From contig BCKC01000009.1 in assembly GCA_001600455.1 (NCBI GenBank), positions 558,001-622,000 of the forward strand: DNA of 64,000 bases, in the 5' to 3' direction. Numbering within the stretch: the first letter of the stretch is position 1; every line of letters starts with the position of its first letter. Below the pieces are notes generated by a model. That model worked only from the letters and a program-made list of their open reading frames with translations. It did no database searches and was not told where the DNA came from. The translations under genes and the position numbers were made by a program. Below, in pieces: positions 46,879-57,243 of this stretch. The DNA is from Endocalyx cinctus. Lineage: Eukaryota; Ascomycota; Sordariomycetes; Amphisphaeriales; Apiosporaceae.

Positions 46879-48072
46879 TCCGATTATTGTCAGCCGAAGG
46901 ACGCGGACTGGTGGGAAGAAAAAAAGATGATAATAAATCAATGACACGACTGGATAATCAAAGCGCTACCTCTTAAACCGTGTATCACGTTTAAACTTGT
47001 TGGGTGAAATGACCCCTCATTTGACGTAAAATTATGTTGGTTTGTTACAAATGTAGTTATCTCTGTATCCTCGCATATAATGAGGCGGCCATATGAGTAC
47101 CTAGGTACCTAGGTATCTGGCTGATCGGTAAACGACGGCAGGCGAGCCACAGTGGATAACACCCGAAATCCTTTCATACCGAATTATAACATGTGCGAAT
47201 TGAACGCGTGCTGATTTAATCGATTGCCTCTTCAACGGTCCTCTTAAAGGACTACATCCATAACCTAAAGAAACCAGGAGACACGGAATAATGGTTCATT
47301 GAATCATATGCCTAATTCTATGTTACATTGAACGCCACATATCAAGATTGGGTAGGACTAAAATCATTTTAGCTTTTGCAGAATGAACTCGTAAGCGGGT
47401 GCTACTTCATCCTCCCAGCGGATAGTACCAGAATTAATTTCCAGGTCGTGAATGTGCTTTGCGCCGTGGATAGTAAGTAACCCGCACTCGACATCCCGCT
47501 TGCGCATTTCATGTACAAAAGTCAGTGCCGAGTGATACGGCACTATCTCGTAGGGTTTGGCACCTGTTTCCAGTCTTTGCCGTTTGTCGAAGAACCATTC
47601 AACAACAAATACAGACCATCCCCTCGTACCAGAGTACTCTCACTTTTGCTACTAGTTCTTCTGTTCTCCGGCACCTCCTTGCAAATCCCTTTACACACCC
47701 GCTCAGTATCGCCAAGGCCACGATCACAGCTATGTGTAAAAGAGTCAACACGATTAGATCTCAGTTTTCACTTCGCTCGCCGTTTATTCTCTGGATATAT
47801 CATGTCTTATTCCGAAACGCATATTGATCACACTCTACTAATTAGCACATGCACACTCACAGCATCGTTTACGTTTTTTATCATGATTATCGTAAAGGGT
47901 ACAATTTCTCATTCAACTAGAGTAATCACATAAGCTTAAATATCTTGCCCCTTTCCATTTTCCTTTTTCTCTAATAACCTCTCCTATTTTTCCCCACAAT
48001 GAACGCTTAAGTACTTAGGAGGCAATTGAAACCATTTATTGTACGAATATGTCGAGTGTGGACGATCGAAGT
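46879..48072. other. Spacer between SDR and small secreted protein gene
   Basis: AT-rich. Contains TACCTAGGTACCTAGGTA palindromic repeats near 47098-47116. Forward frames at 47511-47933 have no start context or motif and are read as chance. Nothing else seen. Confidence 0.5.
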
Positions 48073-48390
48073 TTACGGCATGGTGCAACCGGTGATGGTG
48101 GCTAATTATGACAAAAAAGAAGTCAGCATCAGATACGACAGTTTTGAGGGATATTCAAGTAACTAGTGGAATAAAAAGAAAAGAAACTTACCGCAAGCCT
48201 TGTGAACTACGACGACGCACTCATCGTGGTACTCTCCTTGTAGATCCCAGCAGCCGCTGTCGATGTTGTCGGCACAGCACTCCTCCCACTTGTTGAGGGT
48301 GGCCTCGTCGGGGCAGTAGATCACCGGTGTGTTGGCGAAAGCGCCGCGGATGAAGAGGGCGACGGCGGCGGTAACGATTGCGAAATGCAT
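48073..48390 (-). CDS. Small secreted cysteine-rich protein (candidate effector)
   Basis: Exons 48192-48390 and 48073-48101 (reverse strand), joined in phase 1 across a 90-base intron (GTAAGT...AATTAG), encode 75 aa. Residues 1-19 are a signal peptide (MHFAIVTAAVALFIRGAFA). The mature chain of about 56 aa has seven Cys at 26, 38, 39, 47, 58, 66 and 72 (YCPDEATLNKWEECCADN, SGCWDL, HDECVV, KACATITGCTMP). The splice is needed for the last Cys and replaces a low-complexity FLFFLFH tail. Size, signal and Cys density fit an extracellular effector or an antimicrobial or hydrophobin-like small protein, but the hydrophobin spacing is absent. No homologue is recognised. Confidence 0.72.
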
Positions 48391-49091
48391 GGTGTATTGC
48401 TTTATTTTGTTTGGGTGATAAACAAAGTGTGATGTTACGAAAGAGTGAAGGTGAATCTTGTTTCTTGATGAGTTTATGTATTGCTGTGTGCAAGACTTGA
48501 TGATGTTTGAGTTTGGTTTTGCTTGTTTTGGTGTGAGTAGAAGATTGGGTAGAGTTGTGAAAGTCGTAGATATGGGAGGGCTCTTGCTTTATATATAGAA
48601 TTTGCTCCCATGACTTTCATTCGCAGCTCATTATTAACTTGTATCTCGTGTCATTAAAAGGGCTGGGTCATAGCCGCCTCTTAATATGGTGTAATTATTA
48701 ACCATAATTGCGGTCGATGTAGTGTATTCAGCCGATATATGCTCACGATTGAAACTTGCGAAGGTAACTATGTAATATTACCTTGCCAAGGGCCTAAAAT
48801 AATGGTATGCAGTTTATAATAATTAATAATTCTTCGTTTTGAATAGAAGCATGACTAAGATACCAACTTACATTTGAGGACGGTGGTGGCCGGTAATGAA
48901 TATTCACAAAGAGGCTTGGGCGTGAATGGAAAAAGTTTCATTTTGAATACCACCAACCCAAAATCTTCTAGGCAAACAATATAATTAAGGTATACATTCA
49001 CTCCTAGGCCACTTAGGTAATGTGCCACAAGTATAATGTAGGGGCGGAAAAAACTGTTTGTCAAAAGATAATAGATACCTAAGTAATTATC

Positions 49092-49370
49092 TCAGGCTGC
49101 TTTACCCAGTCGGAAGTGAATGAAGTAAAAGACTTTAAAATCCCTATCGACACCACAATTTATATCAACTTTATCCCAGTTACAAACATCTAAGGCTGAA
49201 TCTTCTCCTTTTACTTCATACACTTCGTTACTCGAGACTCTGGCATTTCTGTGGGCGGCACGCTCACATCCTATTATAGATGGAGCTTTAGTTAGTGAGC
49301 CAAGTTCCGTACCCAGATCCACTAAGATAATTAAAAGCAAAGCGTAAATAAGCTTGAAAAAGTAAGGTTA
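49092..49370 (-). pseudogene. Possible relic of a small secreted protein
   Basis: A reverse-strand frame reads FFKLIYALLLIILVDLGTEL, like a signal peptide, then GCERAAHRNARVSSNEVYEV and DVCNWDKVDINCGVDRDFKV. No ATG precedes the hydrophobic stretch before an in-frame stop. It may be a gene that lost its start or has an unseen upstream exon. Confidence 0.25.
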
Positions 49371-49430
49371 ATATTTTTTCTATATATAGCAAGAATAACT
49401 AAGTCAAGTAACTTTATTCCAACCTACAAA

Positions 49431-49661
49431 GGGTAATATTAAGGGGTGAAAGCAGTCTCACCAATCCGGTCCGAGAGATTGGCCAATCCTATAGATATAT
49501 ATTACAAGCTCTGAAAGCATTATAAATAATATGTTGAGGTCCCTCTCGAATCATAGAAGTAGATAGTTCTTTCTGCCCTAATTCTAAGAAATATTTATAT
49601 AGTACACTTTATATGATTACCAAGCTCCCAAACCTCCTCCATACGCTCTAAGACTATGATA
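49431..49661 (+). repeat. Dispersed repeat, copy B
   Basis: About 231 bases in the same orientation as 22650-22879 and colinear with it along the whole length. The 54-bp arm that precedes copy A is not recognisable here. No coding content. Confidence 0.85.
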
Positions 49662-50488
49662 AGTAATAAGGAACAGGTAGTGCAGGCTGTGCGGTTAGAA
49701 CAATATAAGGGAATTGACACCAATATTGCCTCATATCTTGGGTTCTGCAGCGTGTTAATTTGAGGTTGTATTTTGATAGGTCTTACCCTCGTCCGCTAAA
49801 TTCTTCTCGCTTCGTGGCGTGTTCGTTGTAGGAATGTCAAATGCCCTCATCGGCCCCTGACTAAGAGAGCTTCACACACCGCTTACCCTTTCCGATCCCA
49901 CTAGTCGGTGATATTGCTAAGCTTACCTATCAGCCGCAGCCAGCTGGCACAGAACTTCAGCTGTTCGTAAATACCCGGCCGACTTCGGAAACGGAACACA
50001 CCGTTCCTAACCTATCCATGTACTTCATATGAACTACTTGCGCAACGTATCCATCCACCAGTCAAGAACTCCTAGGCTATTGTTTAAAACCCTCTTTGGC
50101 TGTTTACTCATTACACGTCTACGGAGTAATAGAAGTAAATATAGGGTAGACAGGTAGACAGGGAGTGGCTGAGAAAGTAGCCTCTGCCTCCTTATGGGAT
50201 TAGATAAGAGCTAGTGGTTTAGCGTTGTAAACTATGGAAATGTGGTCCGTGCATATACATTAAACAGATTTTTAGAAACTAACCCTCCTCATTTCAAAAT
50301 CAGCAGTTGTCCACGTATGTGACTCACGAATTGTGACTCTGAATAATTTTGTTGACGCCGTACGGCATACCTTGATAAGTGGCTGCAATATTTAACGGTT
50401 GATTACATTCCCCAGAAACGTATCTGGATCTGGTAACAAACGTTTTCCTATATCATACATCCCCGACAAACTTTTAGCATAACCCACC

Positions 50489-51833
50489 ATGTCGACCTTT
50501 GGCCAATTCCTTCGCGTGACGACATACGGTGAGAGGTAAATATCTAATTTCAAGTTAAGATAGCGTTGGCAGCTAATTTTCGTAGTCATTGTCCCAGCGT
50601 TGGATGTATTGTCGACAACTTTCCTCCTGGAGTCCCGGTCTCGGAGGAGGTACTTCAACCTCAGGTTAGTATATGGAACAAGCATCACACTTTCTAGAGC
50701 TTTGCAACTTATAAAAAAATCTTAGATCTCTCGTCGTCGTCCCGGCCAAAGCTCTATTACGACACCTCGTAATGAGGCGGACATTGTATCAATCCAATCC
50801 GGGGTGGAAGGGGGAGTCACTCTCGGTACCCCGATAGCCATGGTCGTCAAAAACCAAGACTTCCGCCCGGCAGACTACAAGGGTAATACCATGAAGCAGT
50901 ATCCCCGTCCCAGTCATGCCGACTTCACCTACCTGGAGAAGTACGGCGTTCGTGCATCCTCCGGTGGCGGCCGTTCGAGTGCGCGAGAGACCATCGGCCG
51001 CGTGGCGGCAGGCGCTCTTTGCGAGCACTACCTTAAACTTGCCCACGGCATTGAGATCGTTGCTTGGGTTTCATCTGTCGGGAGTATCCATCACATCCCG
51101 CCCACAGCCGAGTACCCTTGCAATTCTCATAACCCCGAGTTTCTCCAACTGCTCGAGTCGGTTACACGGGAAACGGTTGACAAGACGCCCGTCCGGTGTC
51201 CAGACCCGGAAATGGCCGCGCAAATGGAGCGTTGCATTTCCGACTTCCGAGATCGCCAGGACAGCATCGGAGGCACGGTCACGTGTGTTATCCGAAACGT
51301 CCCGACCGGACTTGGCGAGCCGGTGTTCTCGAAGATGGAGGCGACGCTCGCCCACGGGATGCTCAGCATTCCCGCGACGAAGGGATTTGAAATCGGCTCC
51401 GGATTCGCGGGGACGGAAATCCCGGGGTCCTCCCACAACGACATGTTTATTCGCAACCCCGTTACCGAGTCGCAATCTAAGAACGGATTCGCGAAACCGA
51501 AGCTCGCAACCTCGACAAACAACAGCGGAGGTATCCAGGGAGGAATCACGAACGGCGCGAACATCTTCTTCCGCGTCGCTTTCAAGCCGCCCGCAACGAT
51601 CGGGCTCCCTCAGCAAACGGTCACGTTTGAAGGAGAGAGCGATGGGGTTCTAGAGGCCAAAGGGCGTCATGACCCCTGCGTTGTTCCACGTAGGTCACAC
51701 ACTCGACGATAAGTATTGATTCCGCTAACCATATGTAGGTGCCGTTCCGATCGTGGAGGCCATGGCTTCGATTTGCATTATGGACGCCCTTTTGACGCAA
51801 GGAGGTAGAAAGATGGCCACCTTTACGCCGTAA
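50489..51833 (+). CDS. ARO2: Chorismate synthase
   Basis: Last step of the shikimate pathway: anti-1,4-elimination of phosphate from EPSP to chorismate, FMN-dependent; fungal enzymes also carry flavin reductase activity. Exons 50489-50535, 50586-50664, 50726-51689 and 51739-51833 give 394 aa. The 47-base first exon encodes [15 protein letters not shown]. Joining at a CGTAG acceptor yields [19 protein letters not shown], the conserved N-terminal signature. Further landmarks are [59 protein letters not shown] and [19 protein letters not shown]. All landmarks look intact, so an active enzyme is expected. It lies in an accessory region between a candidate effector and a Clr5-ankyrin gene. Whether it is the only genomic copy cannot be told here. 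Confidence 0.96.
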
Positions 51834-52842
51834 ACGATAAAACTGCATCATCTTTTTTAAAAAAAAAAAATTGGTTGGGAATCAGAGGCTTTTCTATAGC
51901 ATACTAAAAAGCATAGACTAATACACACATCATGACAGTGTTGATCAACGATAATCAATCACGTTAACAGATAGAAAATGAGCTGTATATATGACATTCA
52001 GACATTGCACATTGACCTTTGCAGTTCTAGATTGTAAATTACGAGACATGTAAGTAGTGATGCTCAATCTGCACGATCTTGTTCATTCATTTTTAAATCC
52101 TGTTTTGGGCTAAATTTTCTTATGACCTCTGATTTATCGTATAGATAGAAGTTTTTAAGAACTTACCTAGTTATTGTCGTCCGATTATAGAACTAATATA
52201 AGATCCAATTTTTAAAGTAGTCTCGAGTTTATGACATGGGTATTGATACAAGGCTTCACAAGTCGTATATAGCATTATATTTCTGAAAGCTGTCTTAGAG
52301 AAGGAATAATGAAATTTGTACCGCTCGCCTCCAACCGTGATTCCCGGCGCCGTAAAATAAAAAAAAAAAAAAATAAAAAAAAAATGGTTTTCTTTAACTA
52401 AATAATGCCTTGTCAACGTGGCTCCTACTACACTCATACCCCATCTTGGTATCGCCTTGATTAGGCAACAGTGTGCCCGAAAAGTGAGATGAGGTACAGG
52501 GGCATATCTTTATGTGCATTAAACGAACATTTTGTGCCAATAAGTGGTTGTTCGTCTGGAGATTCTCGGCCAATGATAGTGGTATGCATATGCAACCATA
52601 TTTTGGACACTTGTATCACCACACCACCACAGATTTTGGACAAAGAGGCTTTATCTCCATTTTAACGATCTCAGTATAAGCTAGAAGAGTTCCTCGCACA
52701 TCTAAGTCCTTTATATCATTCATTTCTCATCTCCCAGCTAGTAGCATTTGTAGTAACTTTTGATCCTTATTTATACTTATCAACTGTATAAGCTCCCTTC
52801 AAACCAGACCAAGAAATTGCAATTACTGCGAACTTTATCACT
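51834..52842. other. Spacer between chorismate synthase and Clr5-ankyrin gene
   Basis: AT-rich, with A-runs near 51858-51870 and 52358-52383. No gene seen. The last 150 bases are the likely leader of the next gene. Confidence 0.55.
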
Positions 52843-55800
52843 ATGGTTGACGCAGTTGACCTAAATCATCATACCCCTCACGATGTTGATATCTGGAAGG
52901 AAAACGAATCTCTTATTCGGAAATTATACGAAAAGGAGAGGAAGACTTTAAAGAAAGTGAAAGAAATCTTGGAGGGCCAGCACGGATTTCCCACAACCCC
53001 GTAAGATAAAATATTCCTTGCTCGTACCGATATACTGACTGTTCGACAGTCTTTCTACATATGAAACAAAACTTCGGCACGTATTACGACTACGCAAGAA
53101 ACTGAAAAAGGAAGATTGGCCTGTTATCCACAGGCACTACATACATAGACAGAGAGAAGGCAAGAACTCCGGTATTTACCTTAACAACGCCCGGATCCCA
53201 TGGGATAAGGCCTGGAAAGAAATTAGGAGAACAAGCCGTGCAAGTTGTGATGGTATGTACTTATATTATCTTCTTCACTCTGGTGATGTTTACTCAACCG
53301 AAATCTTATTCAGATCCCCTTGTTGATCTTCCCAACGATGTTGCTGTGCGCACACCATCTCCATCACCCGAGCAGCAGCAGCCTATTCTTCAAGATTCGC
53401 AAGCCATGATACAATCTTCATCGTCGCCACTCCTGCGTATAACTAATTATGCATCAAGACCGTCTCCATCAGTTTCCGCTAGTGACGACAGTAACAACCT
53501 TAATCGGAACTCACGCCTTCTACTCAGGCACCCTTCAAGAGACATATGGAACGAGCAGTCAAATTTTGTTGCTGTATCATCTGGAGCTCTTGTGTCAGAC
53601 ACCTCCAGATGCCTCACGAAAGGCACACCTGAATTCCATAAAAGCATTGCTATGACTGCTCTTGAGACGATTCCATGGAGCGAACTGAGATCAGTAATCT
53701 GTAGGTCTTTTTATCCAGGCTCATTACATGCTCATATACGGTATAGGTTCAATATTTCTAATAATTACTTACGCTAGTGTTTGATACTGGACAAATGAGG
53801 AGCACTAGAATGAGTGATAGTACCGAAAATCAACAAGACGCCCCCCTCAAAGATCATTACTCTCTAGACTTCTCACGGATAGCAAGCATGGGCGAATTTA
53901 TTGAGAACTTTAGATCTATAGATATTTCTGGTGATATTTCAAAATGCAGGTCATCTTTCTCTTCCATATCGCTCAATTTTGATGCGTATTACTTCCTGAC
54001 AGAAGCACTCTATATCGTCTCGAACCACCTTTATGGCGATCCTTGCAGCAACGAGGAAAATAACAAGAAAAAGCTTTCCCACTTATTTGTCATCCTCTTT
54101 CACCGATTACCTCGAAATATTCTTGTCAAGGCACTAGACAGCGACATGTCGACTATACAAGCCGCGTGGGATGCTCTCATGCATTTCACGGATGATCCGG
54201 AGATTTTCCTTGTGCTTGTCAATGCTGGACTTCGACACCCGAAGTGGCTTTTTGCAAACGGACATCTGTATCTCTATCGTTCTGTGTCTTTAAGATGCTT
54301 TCGAGCTGTTAAAGCATTAATTGGCCTTGGAATCCGTCCTGACGACCTTCTGACTCCTCAACTTGACGGGTGTTTTACGAACACCGCCATAGTCGAAGCT
54401 ATCCAAGTTGGTGACTCGGAATCCCTTGATTTGCTATTAGACAACTGTGATTCGCAACGCGAAGTTATGGATCGGGACTCTAATCTGGCTCTTCTTGTTA
54501 ATGCATTTCGATATCATGACCTGTATTATTTACAGAATAATAAGTTATTTGAATCAACACTGCAGTCATTTCTAAAAGGAGACGCGAGGAAAATGGTCGA
54601 TGCTCCAGCGTCAAAGTTTGCCTGGGTATTCGGTTCTTACTTCAATGAATACTACCAAAATTTGGCAACTAAAATACCGACAAGCTGGTCTGCAACTGTC
54701 ATTGATATAATGCACAATTTCAGCGATTCATTCTATCATGCACTTCTTCCATATAGTCGAAAGGTGACACGAGAGGTCACGAGAATCGGAATCTACCATG
54801 CGGCAAAACGGGGGAAAGAAGCTGCCCTTGACTATTTTGATTCGTGCTGTCAACAATCATGCACAGATAGACAATCTCTCCTCGATCAAGTTTTCAACGA
54901 GCATGTGTACTCTCCGAATCTCCTCTCTAAATACCAGCGTGGCAAGGAGGAGACTATCGATATCGGTCTTATGAAGACTTTAATAGAACTGGGTGTTGAT
55001 CTGAAAATCCTCGAGACGGACGATCGATCTCCCGCTCTGCTATACCGGCTTGTATTCCATATGCGTGTTCATGGCCTCGACCCAGATACCACCTATATCC
55101 TAACAACAATACTAAAACATGGCTTCACTATCGATGAGGTGGCTATAGCTGCAGCTGTCTCGACAGAGGGTATCGACGCGTTGGAGTTTCTTGACGAACA
55201 TGGAGTTGATATAAAACAACAAGGTCCTTTGGCATTAGCTGTCGCTGCTCGTGTTGATAATTATGTAGCCATAGCATGGCTATTACAACACGGTGTTGAT
55301 ATCAACGCGCCGATCTATATAAATGACGCAGTTAGGAGTGTCATTGCAACTTCCGCTTATACCGATATCCACCCCATCGTCTTCGGGCGCATCGGGGCTA
55401 CTAGGAGCAAATTAGTCCGTTTATTATTAACCCGAGGTGAACCGGCAAACTGCACCATGCTTAAATATTTGATCAACCACGGTGCAATTCTACGCGTCAG
55501 CCCGCTTGATCCGAGTCCTTTCAAGTTCCTGAGAGAGATGATGTGGGCCGCAAGTTCGGACCAGTTTCCACTTGATCAAATTGAACTCTTTCTAAACATT
55601 GAGCCTGAATTCAGTGACTTCTCCAGGTCGGGCGATATGGGGCTTTTAGAGGCGTGTCTGTCTCGGGGCCTCCGAAAATCCCATGACGCTGTACGCTTGC
55701 ACGCATTTGAGCTGCTTTACAACCGGGGTGCGCCGATTGCACCAGGGTCGCCACTCGCTCTTTGTATCAAGGTCGGGGGCAGTTATGAGCTAGTGGACAA

Positions 55801-56518
55801 ACTTTTGAAATCGGGTGCAGACATTAACGCGTCTTCCAAAGCAGAATATTTCGATAGTTTCACTCCACTCCAAGCTGCAGCGTCTCGCGGAGATAAAAAC
55901 ATAGTTTCCAGATTATTGGGTCTTGGAGCTGATGTCAATCAATTTTCTCGTGACTTTAGGAGACAAACAGCTCTAGGGGCCGTGTGCGAGTGGCAGCCAA
56001 TATCCACGTGCGAAAGAGCGGAGAAGATGGACATTGTGAGGATGCTGCTTGACCGCGGGGCAGAAATTAATGCATTCGGGTCATTGGCAATCGCTGCAAC
56101 GCACGGAGACTTAGAGACGATAGCCTTATTCATTAGGCGAGGAGCCAACACCAACATCTCTGTAACATATAGAATTCCTCACATGACTCCTTTGGATTTG
56201 GCTGCTAAGCATGGACGACTTGATACCGTGCATTTTCTTTTGAAAGCCGCAGGATTGAGCTATTATCGGGGCTCGACGGGGTATGACGGAGCTATGAAGT
56301 TCGCCGTAGACAGCGGCCATTCCGCAATAGCTGATCTATTTCGGATGCACGTTGCAAATTATAAAAGCCTATTCTATGCAAATCTGGAATTGGCTCGTGC
56401 GCATGTCGCCACGATGTGGGAGGGAGATTTCTACGATCGCGAGCCAGGAAAGGTTCGGGAATTCGAGATAGAGAAGTGGTTCTCTGGCAAAGACAATAGC
56501 GATGAAGAAGCACAGTGA
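52843..56518 (+). CDS. Clr5-domain ankyrin-repeat protein
   Basis: Exons 52843-53000, 53050-53252, 53314-53700 and 53778-56518 join in frame (phases 2, 1, 1) to 1,162 aa. The N-terminal Clr5 domain, residues about 16-82, reads IWKENESLIRKLYEKERKTL, then EGQHGFPTTPLSTYETKLR and RKKLKKEDWPVI. The Clr5 name comes from a fission-yeast silencing factor; in filamentous fungi the domain often heads large ankyrin or TPR proteins of unknown role. A Ser/Pro-rich linker (about 120-250) follows, then a long helical region with scattered ankyrin-like units (ITYEVAIAAAVSTEGIDALE-like region near 55130-55320). Clear ankyrins are near 946-1100: PLQAAASRGDKNIVSRLLGL, DIVRMLLDRGAEINAFG, TPLDLAAKHGRLDTVHFLLK. 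No signal peptide or membrane segment. Probably a nuclear or scaffold protein; function unproven. Confidence 0.86.
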
Positions 56519-57243
56519 TATCGTACTCAACCAAGTTCCCATGGGATTTTTATGGGAGTAAAAAAAAAAAATGAAATAATCATTATCGAAAAAAAAAAAA
56601 AAGTTTCTTTNTAAAAACCAGTTAAATATGCATATATATTAATTTTAAATCAACTTTTTTTTTTTTTTTTTTTGAAAAAACATTTCTCACGTGGGATCTC
56701 ATGGGAGCACACAGTAAACTTCCCCCATGGGAGGGTCGTGGGACCCCATGGGATCCCATTGTAAAGCCCTATTAATATATCGATGAATCGCAGAAGTCCC
56801 ACGCCAAATTTGAATCGAAAGCTTCCCTAAGTTATTATTGAAAGAAGTAGTGATGTTATAAAATTTTCCTAAGGCTGTATGCTCTGAACATACTTATTGA
56901 TAGGAATCCGAAGGCAAAGAACTCCTTAATTTATTATCTACTTGTATTAGCAGGCGCCTTATCGTCGCTCTTTACTGTGTATACTTGTACAGAGTATTCA
57001 GGATCTAGTATAAATCGTCCCTCCACCCTTGGGCGGCACAGCACTACCAATTTAGCCTAGTTAGAAGTATTGATTCTATTAATAGGATAGTGGTATTGTC
57101 CTGGGCATGGATCTTTATTTTTGCATATATTATATATACTGAGCAAAGCGAAATTGGATGCTTAAGAAAATTTATCATCACATAATCTCTTTCGCTCTCT
57201 TTAACTATTTCCCTAATTATAGTAGTGGATTAGTTACCCCGTC
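56519..57243. other. AT-rich spacer with CCATGGGA-type repeats and one ambiguous base
   Basis: Carries several CATGGGA/ATGGGAG words (56537-56765), long A and T runs and an undetermined base N at 56611, so the local assembly is uncertain. The 3' half is the probable P450 promoter. No gene. Confidence 0.55.

Larger units (their letters stand above)
48391..50488. other. Spacer with dispersed repeat, upstream of chorismate synthase
   Basis: Contains the promoter of the small secreted protein gene (TATATA near 48590), a possible secreted-protein relic (49092-49370, reverse strand), the dispersed repeat copy B (49431-49661) and the promoter of chorismate synthase. No intact gene. Confidence 0.5.

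Noticed and set aside
47511..47933. Forward 140-aa frame with several hydrophobic patches
   Set aside because: No upstream signal peptide, composition like the spacer, and an overlapping equal frame; no support for a gene.
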